A stretch of DNA of 52,518 nucleotides from Bacteroidota bacterium (lineage in GTDB: Bacteria > Bacteroidota > Bacteroidia > Chitinophagales > Chitinophagaceae), in assembly GCA_018267575.1 (NCBI GenBank), contig JAFDYF010000110.1:1-52518 (forward strand), given 5' to 3'. The notes below the pieces were generated by a model that was given only the letters and a program-made list of their open reading frames with translations, was not told where the DNA came from and made no database searches. Position 1 is the stretch's first letter; every line of letters begins with the position of its first letter. The position numbers and the translations under genes are program-made. This document shows positions 9,703 through 17,682 of this stretch, one piece after another.

Positions 9703-9934
9703 TGGTGTATCAATATGAGCTGACCTCGATATTACAAAAAGAGGCTTTTTTAAATTCAGCCCATTTGATAAATATAATAAGAATTAATTTTCATTGCATT
9801 TGATTGGAATAATAAAAGATTGGAGGGTTGACTGATATTTATAAGCTTTAGGTAGGTAAACCTCCGTTTAATGAACGATTAGGTGAATATTCATTCTCAA
9901 AAAAAAGGGTTAGAGCATCCTCATTAACTCAGCA

Positions 9935-10987
9935 TTATTTTATGACCAACAACTTCAACGCCTCCCCAGTATCCCTTCTTCGAATGATATATACCCCATC
10001 AGTAAAATTCCGGTAGAAAAGATTGCTGCCCTTTTTTGCCAGAAACTTAGATATGGACATACCAACCGAGTTAAAAATATCCAATTCAGTATCATTGTCA
10101 ACCTCCACGTGAAGCCCATCGCCCCGGCTTACCCATGCAGTGAATTTCGGTGTTGCATCCAAATTTACTTTTACAATGGGCGAATAGCTAAAGTTCCCGT
10201 CCAAGTCAACCATCTTTAAGCGATAAAAACAGCTATTGACATGAGGAAATTGATAATCCTGATATGAATAATTGTTTTCCAATTCAAGTGAATTTTGCGC
10301 AGCTTCGCTAACGATGGTCGTAAAATTGCCCCCATCAGTACTTCTTTCTATTTCAAAATGACTAAAGTCAACCTGATTGCTTGTCTTCCAATCCAACACT
10401 ACCTTCCCATCCAAAAATGAGCCTGCGAATGATAATAGCTTTACGGGCAATACAACATTTGACATCCCTGAAGACCCGCAAAAACTGTATAATCCAGTTC
10501 TTTGGGAAACCTGCTTCGCATCGCCATAAACTCGGAAATAATATAGCCCCCCTGTGATTAGATTTGTCAAAATAACAGAGGTCCCCGAACTGGGACCATT
10601 GGAAACCGAACAAGCTGATTGTATTAAAGTGCCACAAGTAAGCCCCCCAGTAAAAGCTTGTATCCCAACTACAAGGGATACATTTTGGGTAATTGATATG
10701 GTTGCAGTGCTGCTAGTGGCATAAAACTTAAACCAAATATCAGAGCCCATATCGGAAGCGCTTCCGCAGCTAGGAGTTGGGGCACATGGATCCATGGCCG
10801 TAGTGGGCTCACAACTGCTCAGGTTGCTAAAAACGGTGCCTCCACCCGATGTGCCTGTGCAAGAACTGATCCAGGTAGGGTCAAACAAAACAGCATTCGA
10901 AAAATTGGTACCGCCTCCGGGGCAGAGCTGAGCATCTGAAATCAATGCTGTGAAAATGAATATAGCGATCAGGGCGGTTCTTTTCAT
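9935..10987 (-). CDS. T9SS-secreted protein with PPC-like domain
   Basis: The 350-residue protein has a signal peptide (1-19, ending ISDAQ). Residues about 20-170 form a cysteine-containing jelly-roll region (GSDIWFKFYATSSTATISI) like bacterial pre-peptidase C-terminal domains. The phrase LPVKLLSFAG..DGKVVLDWKTS..N opens a fibronectin-like module common before T9SS tails. The end (NSVGMSISKF ... YRNFTDGVYIIRR ... LLVIK) is a T9SS type A sorting domain. The catalytic module that often precedes such tails is missing. It is probably a small surface-exposed or secreted binding protein. It appears monocistronic. Confidence 0.7.
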   Translation of the reverse strand: MKRTALIAIFIFTALISDAQLCPGGGTNFSNAVLFDPTWISSCTGTSGGGTVFSNLSSCEPTTAMDPCAPTPSCGSASDMGSDIWFKFYATSSTATISITQNVSLVVGIQAFTGGLTCGTLIQSACSVSNGPSSGTSVILTNLITGGLYYFRVYGDAKQVSQRTGLYSFCGSSGMSNVVLPVKLLSFAGSFLDGKVVLDWKTSNQVDFSHFEIERSTDGGNFTTIVSEAAQNSLELENNYSYQDYQFPHVNSCFYRLKMVDLDGNFSYSPIVKVNLDATPKFTAWVSRGDGLHVEVDNDTELDIFNSVGMSISKFLAKKGSNLFYRNFTDGVYIIRRRDTGEALKLLVIK

Positions 10988-11632
10988 TTTAATTGGATTC
11001 AGGCTTTAGTCCAAAACTTGTTTATCATCTCAAAACGATAAACGGTCATGCATACCAAATTTGATTTTACATGCCAAAGTAAGTAGGCTCTATACCAAGC
11101 AAAGCCTAATCATCTTGTTAATTATGAAATGGGAGTTTTATACAAAACCAATCTTAATCCAAATCCAGCAACTTGCAACCTAATCAATTCTTTGCGTTTA
11201 GCCCTGCGGTCTTTTACGGAAATACAGAACCTCACATGTTATGTGAACATGCAAGAATTGATAACACAACCTTACAGTATTTGTGTAATTGATACTTGAA
11301 TAGTTTTTCATTGCCTAACCATTATTGCAACTAGAAAAAAACGCGGAGACGTGATTTTTATTATCTAAATTTTATAATTACCCAAAAGCAATAGTAATGA
11401 TTAATAACGTATTATATTATGCGAAATATGTTTTACTGTATGTGAAATGAAAATCATGGCTAGGAAGTTTTGATACATTTTAGCCAATCACTTTTGATTC
11501 TACAGTATATTTAAGATTAAAGAGCGGCCATTGTCACCTCAATAATATTTTTTTCAAACCCAATCCAAATTAAATGAGTCTATGGTGCAAACTACTATCT
11601 GCAATATTGGTTCATTAATGCCAATACCGTAT
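10988..11632. other. Gene-free gap of 645 bp
   Basis: No convincing frame is visible on either strand. It must contain the promoter of the gene starting at 10987, but I find no TAnnTTTG match on that strand. Only weak dyads are present (TAGGCT...AGCCTA near 11080-11107, and CACAT-GTT-ATGTG near 11232-11244). I cannot assign a function to this DNA. Confidence 0.4.
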
Positions 11633-12427
11633 TTAGTTCAAATTTATTTCTAGTATTTTCTTTATTTCTTTCAGTCTTTGCTCTGGAAATTCAAAGATTG
11701 GGTTTGTTTGGATAAGGCTAGTTGCAGTTTCCACTTCCGCTATGCTTGTGATCAGTTCTTTGGAAGCGAACAGTAAATTATTGGGGTTTACCCTTCGTGT
11801 AGTAATGGCATTGTCTACTTTTTTATGACAGCGACAAGCATTTTGCGGGTTTACAAGGCCACAGTTTTGTTTGGTGAATTCATTGATTTTAGTCCTTGCC
11901 CTCGAGAGCCTTTTGCGAAATGTTTCAGGCGAAATGTTTTGTATGTATGCCCCATCTGTTGAACTGAATTCCAAAATTTCCCCAAGCACATAGGTAATCC
12001 TGCTTTCACTATCCAAACATTGCAACATACCCAATGAGCAACCCATTTTCACTTCCTCCACCCATAATTTTTTTTCTGCACTGTTTGCCTGAAATCCATG
12101 ATTCAAGCCTTGGGCGAGATCTTTGGCAAAAATTTCAAAGTTAAGTTGTTGCCTTTTTTCCTTGTCCAAAACGTTCAGTAAATAATTGGTAGCAATGCGA
12201 TAGGTCCAAGTGGTGAACTGGCTTTCAAAATTAAAACTGCTCAGATGGGTGACTATCTTGATCAAAATTTCCTGTGTGGCATCTTTGGCATTTTCTGGAT
12301 GAAAAAGAATTTTTATAGATATATTGTAGATATACTGCTGAATACTTTCCAATAAAGCGTTGAGGGCGGATTTATCCCCCTCAACCGCTTTTTTGACCAA
12401 TATTTCTATATCGCTATTTTGGTTCAT
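11633..12427 (-). CDS. ECF-type RNA polymerase sigma factor with C-terminal extension
   Basis: The 264-residue protein has a sigma-70 region 2 (residues about 8-95, including DATQEILIKIVTHLSSFNFESQFTTWTYRIATNYLL). A region 4 follows (about 130-185, with the helix-turn-helix NISPETFRKRLSRARTKI). About 75 further residues then carry a cysteine cluster (NCGLVNPQNACRCHKK) that could bind metal. The extension fits sigma factors that carry their own regulatory domain rather than a separate anti-sigma factor. Its start overlaps the upstream membrane-protein gene by 14 nt, and that gene overlaps an SRPBCC gene by 4 nt, so the three are almost certainly one operon. Target genes are not identifiable. 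Confidence 0.8.
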   Translation of the reverse strand: MNQNSDIEILVKKAVEGDKSALNALLESIQQYIYNISIKILFHPENAKDATQEILIKIVTHLSSFNFESQFTTWTYRIATNYLLNVLDKEKRQQLNFEIFAKDLAQGLNHGFQANSAEKKLWVEEVKMGCSLGMLQCLDSESRITYVLGEILEFSSTDGAYIQNISPETFRKRLSRARTKINEFTKQNCGLVNPQNACRCHKKVDNAITTRRVNPNNLLFASKELITSIAEVETATSLIQTNPIFEFPEQRLKEIKKILEINLN

Positions 12428-12821
12428 TGTCCTTTAATATTAAAGCAATTGATAAGCTTACAAGTATTGTAACAGTTGCATCAAATAAAGAAGCTGCGAA
12501 CATTGCCCATCCGTTTGCAATTGACCATCCCGAGACAATTAAATATCCAGTGATGTTTACACCAAATGCTGATAAAGCTCCTGCTTTAATTCCTTTTTGA
12601 AGCCAGGTTTTGCCGGGAATGATTATATTCAATATCACAATGAAAATAGTAAATAAAAATAATCCAATTAGCAAAGCTGGGAAATTCAATCCCACTTTAG
12701 CATCTCGAACAATCCCGATTTTTTTATTTAAAAGTGGATTTAAAATTGTAAAAGCCAGGATTGAATTGGCGATAACATTAATAGGAAATCCCAAAGCGAT
12801 TGCTAAATATTTTTTCTTCAT
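12414..12821 (-). CDS. Small four-helix membrane protein
   Basis: The 135-residue protein is strongly hydrophobic, with four predicted membrane helices at about 6-28, 44-68, 78-100 and 105-128. It ends in a charged tail (LKDNEPK). No known functional motif is visible. It overlaps both neighbours (4 nt with the SRPBCC gene upstream, 14 nt with the sigma gene downstream), so it is translationally coupled to the sigma factor. A membrane partner or regulator of that sigma factor is possible but unproven, since classical anti-sigma features are not recognisable. Confidence 0.7.
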   Translation of the reverse strand: MKKKYLAIALGFPINVIANSILAFTILNPLLNKKIGIVRDAKVGLNFPALLIGLFLFTIFIVILNIIIPGKTWLQKGIKAGALSAFGVNITGYLIVSGWSIANGWAMFAASLFDATVTILVSLSIALILKDNEPK

Positions 12822-13210
12822 AAATCAAATTGATTTTTAAGGGTTTCCAATTCTTCTATCAAACCTGCAATTCCTGCTTCCCAAGCAGCATTAGGCAGTT
12901 CGTCATTTTTGAAAAGAGTAAACAGGTAGGTGGCTCCTTCGGCATTTCTTAATACCCTTGTATGGGTTGGGAAAGGCGTTTCACCAAAAAACAGATCGAT
13001 GTTCCCGCTTTGCCTGTCACCCTTTACCACAAATTTTACCCTACCCATTGGGGTTAGTGCATAATGCTCGCCCTTTTCAAGGCTTATGTCCTTAATAAAA
13101 TTGGTTGACCATTCCTTATAAAACAAAGGATTGGTTAGATAGTCAAAAACCTGGTCGTAGGGGACGCCAATACTAATATATTGTGTACTGGTCTTTTGTA
13201 GTTTTACCAT
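12818..13210 (-). CDS. SRPBCC (START/polyketide-cyclase fold) protein
   Basis: The 130-residue protein shows the typical opening of the SRPBCC fold (YISIGVPYDQVFDYLTNPLFYKEWS). A central strand series and a C-terminal helix (AAWEAGIAGLIEELETLKNQF) follow. The length matches single-domain members of this hydrophobic-ligand-binding superfamily. It is the first gene of the operon with the small membrane protein and the ECF sigma factor. SRPBCC proteins often sit beside regulators in bacteria, so a ligand-sensing role here is a reasonable inference. An 8-bp inverted repeat precedes it. Confidence 0.7.
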   Translation of the reverse strand: MVKLQKTSTQYISIGVPYDQVFDYLTNPLFYKEWSTNFIKDISLEKGEHYALTPMGRVKFVVKGDRQSGNIDLFFGETPFPTHTRVLRNAEGATYLFTLFKNDELPNAAWEAGIAGLIEELETLKNQFDL

Positions 13211-13272
13211 TTTCGGTCTTTTTAAAAGTTTATAGATAGTTAGACAGAATGGAATGTAGACTGTGACCGAAA
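13211..13272. promoter_or_regulatory. Inverted repeat in the leader of the sigma operon
   Basis: TTTCGGTC (13211-13218) and its exact complement GACCGAAA (13265-13272) bracket the 46 nt just upstream of the SRPBCC start codon. It could be an operator pair or a leader hairpin. The rest of the gap, up to the tRNA, shows only the terminator described next. Confidence 0.3.
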
Positions 13273-13450
13273 GGGGGAAATATTTTATTTACAAATACTT
13301 TATTGCTGCGTTAGACCTATAATAGTAAACGATTTTGTCATTTGCCTTTTAAATTTTTGTGTTTGTCTTTCAGATTGAATTGTATTTACGGGGGTAGCCC
13401 TCGGAAACACAGGCATAAAGCAAAATCAGTCAAAGCAGCATCAAAAATGG

Positions 13451-13485
13451 AAAAGCCCGCAAACACTGGGTTTTGCAGGCTTTCT
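13451..13485 (-). terminator. Terminator downstream of tRNA-Ser
   Basis: On the minus strand AAAGCCTGCAAA pairs with TTTGCGGGCTTTT around a short loop, and T-rich sequence follows. It lies about 30 nt after the 3' end of the tRNA and probably ends its transcript. Confidence 0.7.
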
Positions 13486-13515
13486 TTATAGAAGCTTATC
13501 CTAAATAACTGGCTT

Positions 13516-13608
13516 TGGCGGAGAGGGAGGGATTCGAACCCCCGTTACACTGTTGAGGCGTAAAACTGATTTCGAGTCAGTCCCGTTCAACCACTCTGGC
13601 ACCTCTCC
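13516..13608 (-). tRNA. tRNA-Ser (anticodon CGA)
   Basis: On the minus strand the acceptor stem GGAGAGG (from 13608) pairs with CCTCTCC (13526-13520). The discriminator base G is at 13519, and CCA is encoded at 13518-13516. The anticodon arm ACTGA-CTCGAAA-TCAGT gives anticodon CGA. The T arm contains GTTCGAATC, and a long variable arm typical of serine tRNAs is present. The tRNA without CCA is 90 nt long. It decodes UCG. Confidence 0.95.
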
Positions 13609-13627
13609 TATTGCTATAATACCGATG

Positions 13628-13635
13628 CAAAAATA
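13628..13635 (-). promoter_or_regulatory. Likely -7 element for tRNA-Ser
   Basis: Minus-strand TATTTTTG matches TAnnTTTG and lies 20 nt upstream of the tRNA 5' end. No TTTG is found at the expected -33 position. Confidence 0.4.
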
Positions 13636-13672
13636 AATGAAAATAGATAGAGTGGCTATATTCGGTGACTCA

Positions 13673-13915
13673 TTATTCATTCAAAGCCTCTTTGCCATTT
13701 CTCCGATAATCATAATCGTCATAAAATTTTTCATCAAAGCTATAACCCGATGGCTTTCCATATTTTAGTATCACATAAGCCATATAAATAACGAGAAAAG
13801 GAGAGAGTGAAAACATGACAAAAACTATCCAATCAGGAACCCCTGCAAAAAAAGAAGCCTGAAAGATAATCGCATATATCGTTAAAAACAGCACGGCAAG
13901 TGTAACTTTCTTCAT
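13673..13915 (-). CDS. Small two-helix membrane protein
   Basis: This 80-residue protein has two membrane helices (about 4-24 and 29-50) followed by a charged, tyrosine-rich cytoplasmic-type tail (EKFYDDYDYRRNGKEALNE). No family is recognised. It starts at ATG and sits between tRNA-Ser and the aminotransferase gene. The gap to the latter is 106 nt, so they may share a transcript. Confidence 0.6.
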   Translation of the reverse strand: MKKVTLAVLFLTIYAIIFQASFFAGVPDWIVFVMFSLSPFLVIYMAYVILKYGKPSGYSFDEKFYDDYDYRRNGKEALNE

Positions 13916-14021
13916 GACACTATTTTAACAAATCAAAATGCTATTTGTTCATCAAACCAATGCCCAAATGTTAATCCAAGATATCAGATCACTGAACCTT
14001 TCCCCAAGATCATACAAACCG

Positions 14022-15284
14022 CTAACTGCTCATTTCTTTCAATGCGCTCACGAGCATATCCAGTTCCTCTGTTGTAGTGAATATATTGGGACAGATCCTG
14101 CAACCATGCACATTTGCATAATCGATGGCTACGGTATAAATATGGTATTTGTCCAAAAATTGCTTGGCTAGATCTGCAGGTTTCATCCCCTCGATCCCCA
14201 CATTGGCAATCCCGCAGGCCCGTGCTGGGTCTTCCGGTGTATTCACCACCACCCTGGGTATTTTGCGGGCTTTGCTAGTCCAATATTGCTGAAGAAAACG
14301 CAATCGTTGTTCTTTTCTTTCTGCACCAATTTTTTCATAATAATCCATGGCCCCAGCAATGGCGAGGTCAGTATGTACTGGGTGAGTGCCAATATGGTTG
14401 AGCCTAGTTATATCATCCATATCCCGCTCCCCTTCTGCTAACAAAGGCCACACTTTATGCGCATTCCCTTTTTTCACATATAGTATACCTGCTCCTAATG
14501 GCGTGCTGAGCCATTTATGCAAACTGGCCCCATAATAATCACAGTTCAGGTCGGAAATCGCATATTGTATATGTGCGAATGCATGGGCGCCATCCACCAT
14601 CACCTCCACTCCTTTTTCATGCGCCATATCGCATATTTTTCTGACGGGCAAAATATGGCCGGTAATATTGACCATATGGCTTACCATCAACAACTTGGTT
14701 TTGGGAGTGATCGCTTTGGCATAAAGTTCCACCATCTCCTCATCGGAAGCAGGATGGTTGGGCACTGATACTATTTTGTTTACCACGCCAAATTTCTTCG
14801 CTACCAATTTGAACATCTCCAGCATAGAGCCATAATCCTGCTCCGCCATCACAGCTTCATCGCCTTCTTTCCAATGCAGACCGCCAATAACCATATCAAG
14901 GGATTCGGTTGTGTTCCTCGTGATGATGAGTTCCTCAGGGGCACAACCAGCCAATTTTGCCAAGCGGGCCGCAATATTTTTCTTATTGTCAAACTGCACC
15001 GTACGCATATAGTATGATGCCTCGTAATTCACCATGCGTACCTTGCTTATAAAATTCTCCAGCAAGGATTCTGGTTGAAAATTATAATAGCCATTCTCCA
15101 GATTGATATAATCAGGTTTTAATTTGTACCCGTCCCTAACTGCTGCCCAGTAACGGTCATCACCAACCGCTTCTACATTTGGCAAAGAATGTTGCTTGCC
15201 CATCCAGTTTGCCCATGAACCGGAGGAAATAGGGACAGTGGCGCTTGCCAAGGCCAAGCTTTTGATAAAGGAACGCTTATCCAT
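14022..15284 (-). CDS. Tat-exported class V aminotransferase
   Basis: The 420-residue protein belongs to the pyridoxal-phosphate-dependent class V aminotransferases (isopenicillin-N-epimerase/cysteine-desulfurase-like). The PLP Asp lies in MVDGAHAF (D231), and the Schiff-base lysine is K257 in ASLHKWLSTPLGAG. The N terminus (KRSFIKSLALASATVP) resembles a twin-arginine-type export signal with a KR pair, as seen in other 'aminotransferase class V' proteins of Bacteroidota. It would therefore work in the periplasm with cofactor already bound. No catalytic Cys in the usual cysteine-desulfurase loop is evident, so an epimerase, lyase or transaminase is likelier. The substrate is unknown. Confidence 0.8.
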   Translation of the reverse strand: MDKRSFIKSLALASATVPISSGSWANWMGKQHSLPNVEAVGDDRYWAAVRDGYKLKPDYINLENGYYNFQPESLLENFISKVRMVNYEASYYMRTVQFDNKKNIAARLAKLAGCAPEELIITRNTTESLDMVIGGLHWKEGDEAVMAEQDYGSMLEMFKLVAKKFGVVNKIVSVPNHPASDEEMVELYAKAITPKTKLLMVSHMVNITGHILPVRKICDMAHEKGVEVMVDGAHAFAHIQYAISDLNCDYYGASLHKWLSTPLGAGILYVKKGNAHKVWPLLAEGERDMDDITRLNHIGTHPVHTDLAIAGAMDYYEKIGAERKEQRLRFLQQYWTSKARKIPRVVVNTPEDPARACGIANVGIEGMKPADLAKQFLDKYHIYTVAIDYANVHGCRICPNIFTTTEELDMLVSALKEMSS

Positions 15285-15488
15285 AAATTGCTGTATTATA
15301 TAATGATGAAAGTAGGATTGAAAAGTACGAACTTAAATACAAACCTGATTGGTGGGAATAAAACATTCTAATTTGACCACCCTGCCTCTAAACCCCGTTT
15401 CTAGTTAATGATAAATCGATGCCTATTCTTTTAATTTCCCCTGAATTTAACTATATTTAATAATCATTAACCTTATAAAATACCAATT

Positions 15489-16316
15489 ATGAATTTTTTC
15501 GATCGTCTATCCAATGGCTGGAAAATTTCGTTAAACTGTTTTTCCTTACTTAAGGAAAACAAACAACTTATTATTTTCCCCATCCTATCTGGTCTTTCCA
15601 TGATTTTAATAATGGGTTCCTTGATTGTTGGCATTCTTGCTGCTGCGGGATGGGACACGGGAAACCTCTCAGAAACCAGCAACACAGCCAATTACCTGGT
15701 TCTATTTGCTTTTTATGTAGTGAACTATTTTATAGTAGTGTTCTTTAACATGGCACTGATCCATTGCACCCATTTATATTTTATGGGAGAAGAACCAACG
15801 GTTCGCAAAGGAATACAATTTAGCCTGAGCCGGATAAGGACCATTTTTTCTTGGGCTGTTATTGCTGCCATTGTAGGCACCATCCTAAAACTACTTCAAG
15901 AAAATCTCGGGTCAATAGGCAAAATCATTACCGGCTTGGTGGGCATGGTATGGAATATTGCTGTGTTCTTTGTAGTGCCCATCATTGCCTATGAAAGCCT
16001 TGGACCCATTGATGCCATCAAACGTTCGGCACAAATGATGAAGGAAAAATGGGGCGAAAGTCTGGGCGCAAGTTTCAGCTTTGGGCTGATTCATTTTGTG
16101 GCTATAGTGTTGGTTGCTGGCACATTGGGCATTATCGGTTTATTGATCCACCCATTGGTCGGCATAACACTTGCCTTATTAGGCGTCCTGTTGGTAGCCG
16201 CTATTATGAGTGCCGTGCATACGATTTTTGTAAGCGCTGTATACCATGATGTTACCGGCAACCCTGTAAAACATTTTAACCAGGCACTCGCCGATAATCT
16301 TTTTATATCTAAGTAA
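15489..16316 (+). CDS. DUF6159 family membrane protein
   Basis: The 275-residue protein starts MNFFDRLSNGWKISLNCFSLLKENKQL, a typical DUF6159 N terminus. It contains about six membrane helices plus the conserved segment VPIIAYESLGPIDAIKRSAQMMKEKWGES. The family is annotated as integral membrane proteins of unknown function. The gene appears monocistronic and is followed by a strong terminator. It is divergent from the aminotransferase gene across a 204-bp gap. Confidence 0.75.
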   Translation: MNFFDRLSNGWKISLNCFSLLKENKQLIIFPILSGLSMILIMGSLIVGILAAAGWDTGNLSETSNTANYLVLFAFYVVNYFIVVFFNMALIHCTHLYFMGEEPTVRKGIQFSLSRIRTIFSWAVIAAIVGTILKLLQENLGSIGKIITGLVGMVWNIAVFFVVPIIAYESLGPIDAIKRSAQMMKEKWGESLGASFSFGLIHFVAIVLVAGTLGIIGLLIHPLVGITLALLGVLLVAAIMSAVHTIFVSAVYHDVTGNPVKHFNQALADNLFISK

Positions 16317-16338
16317 ACTAGCTTGTTTGAATGATTCC

Positions 16339-16378
16339 AAGGCCTTGCCGTTAACCATTGGCGAGGCCTTCTTCTTTT
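16339..16378 (+). terminator. Terminator of the DUF6159 gene
   Basis: AAGGCCTTGCC pairs with GGCGAGGCCTT (one G-T wobble), and the stem is followed by CTTCTTTT. It lies 22 nt after the stop codon. Confidence 0.8.
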
Positions 16379-16498
16379 ATATTGACCTATACAGCCATCA
16401 AAAAACATGATGGCAATCATATTTTTAGAAATGGGGTTCAACTAATTTTCAGTTTCTTTCACCTCCCCACTGTTTTAGTGGGTTTATAAAATAAGGTT

Positions 16499-17587
16499 AT
16501 GGGAGTTTCTGGAGTAGCGAAAAAATCTGGTGAGCAATTATCAGCTAGTTCAATATGGTTATGGCGATTTGCACAGGTCTTGGTTTGGCTTATCGGGTTT
16601 GGTATTTTGTTTTGTTTATGGTTCTTTCCTTCATTGGGGATTTTAATGTTCTGGAACATACTGATACCGGTTGCCCCATTATTATTGGTAATAGCCACCG
16701 GTGTATGGAGAAATGTTTGCCCTTTGGCTACCACCAACCTCCTACCCAGGCATCTGGGTCTCTCAAAAAGAAAAATCATGACCGCTGCCCAGTTGGGCAA
16801 ATGGAATCTGGCTTCCGTAATCCTATTGTTCATAATCGTGCCACTCCGCCATCCCTTATTCAATAATAACGGTCATGCCACAGCGCTATTGATTTTCATC
16901 ATGGTCATCGCGGGTATTAGCATTGGACTTATCTACGAATGGAAAAGTGCCTGGTGTTCGGGGCTCTGCCCTATTCATCCGGTAGAAAAAATGTATGGGC
17001 AAAATACTTTGCTGACACTACCAAACGCACACTGCAGCCAATGTATGAACTGTGTGATCCCTTGCCCGGATTCCACGCCGAATATCAATCCGGCTGCTTC
17101 GTCAAAAACAATCTATCATAAAATAAGCGGTAACTTGATGGTAGGCGGTCTCCCCGGTTTTATATGGGGATGGTTCCATGTGCCGGACAAAACAGATGGA
17201 ATCCATTTCAACTCCTTATTGCAGACCTATGAATGGCCGTTGATCGGATTAATGGTATCCCTTTCTTTGTACCTAATCGTATCCAAACTAATCAAACGGA
17301 ATTCAGAACGTTTGTTGATCAGTGTTTTTGCAGCCACTGCAGTTTCCTTTTATTATTGGTACCGGATACCAGAGCTCTTTGGGTTTGGCCCATTTGATAA
17401 GGATGGTTTGTTGATCGATCTCAGCCATCAATTATCGGCATGGATTTTCACGACGATGGCTATCGCTTTTACTATCTTCTTCTGGTACTGGCTAGTGCTC
17501 CGGAAACAAAACAAAAAAAGTTGGATCATCAGACCTGAATTTGGTAAAAAGATTAGCAGTGCAAACTATAACCCAATCCATAAGTAA
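16499..17587 (+). CDS. NapH/NosR-like membrane 4Fe-4S protein
   Basis: The 362-residue protein has about eight membrane helices and two cysteine motifs. The first is WCSGLCPIHPVEKMYG (about residues 151-166). The second is the ferredoxin-type CSQCMNCVIPCP (about 178-190, pattern CxxCxxCxxxCP). A further VCPLATTN lies at about 71. This layout resembles membrane electron-transfer proteins of the NapH/NosR/CcoG type, which pass electrons from quinol or cytoplasmic donors through iron-sulfur clusters. No nap, nos or cco gene is nearby, so the acceptor is unknown. The first 20 residues are not a cleavable signal. The gene is probably monocistronic. Confidence 0.65.
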   Translation: MGVSGVAKKSGEQLSASSIWLWRFAQVLVWLIGFGILFCLWFFPSLGILMFWNILIPVAPLLLVIATGVWRNVCPLATTNLLPRHLGLSKRKIMTAAQLGKWNLASVILLFIIVPLRHPLFNNNGHATALLIFIMVIAGISIGLIYEWKSAWCSGLCPIHPVEKMYGQNTLLTLPNAHCSQCMNCVIPCPDSTPNINPAASSKTIYHKISGNLMVGGLPGFIWGWFHVPDKTDGIHFNSLLQTYEWPLIGLMVSLSLYLIVSKLIKRNSERLLISVFAATAVSFYYWYRIPELFGFGPFDKDGLLIDLSHQLSAWIFTTMAIAFTIFFWYWLVLRKQNKKSWIIRPEFGKKISSANYNPIHK

Positions 17588-17640
17588 ACCCTTTATGAAC
17601 CTGATTTCACAAACCAAGTAGCTAACCCAAACATCTCAAA

Positions 17641-17681
17641 AATCAGTAGCCCTATATTTGCTTGCTATAGGGCTACTGATT
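17641..17681 (-). terminator. Terminator between convergent genes, serving the mannoside operon
   Basis: A perfect 16-bp stem (AATCAGTAGCCCTATA with its complement 17666-17681) has a 9-nt loop. On the minus strand it is followed by TTTTTGAG and sits directly after the stop of the GH38 gene. On the plus strand the U-run is weaker. Confidence 0.85.
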
Positions 17682-17682
17682 T

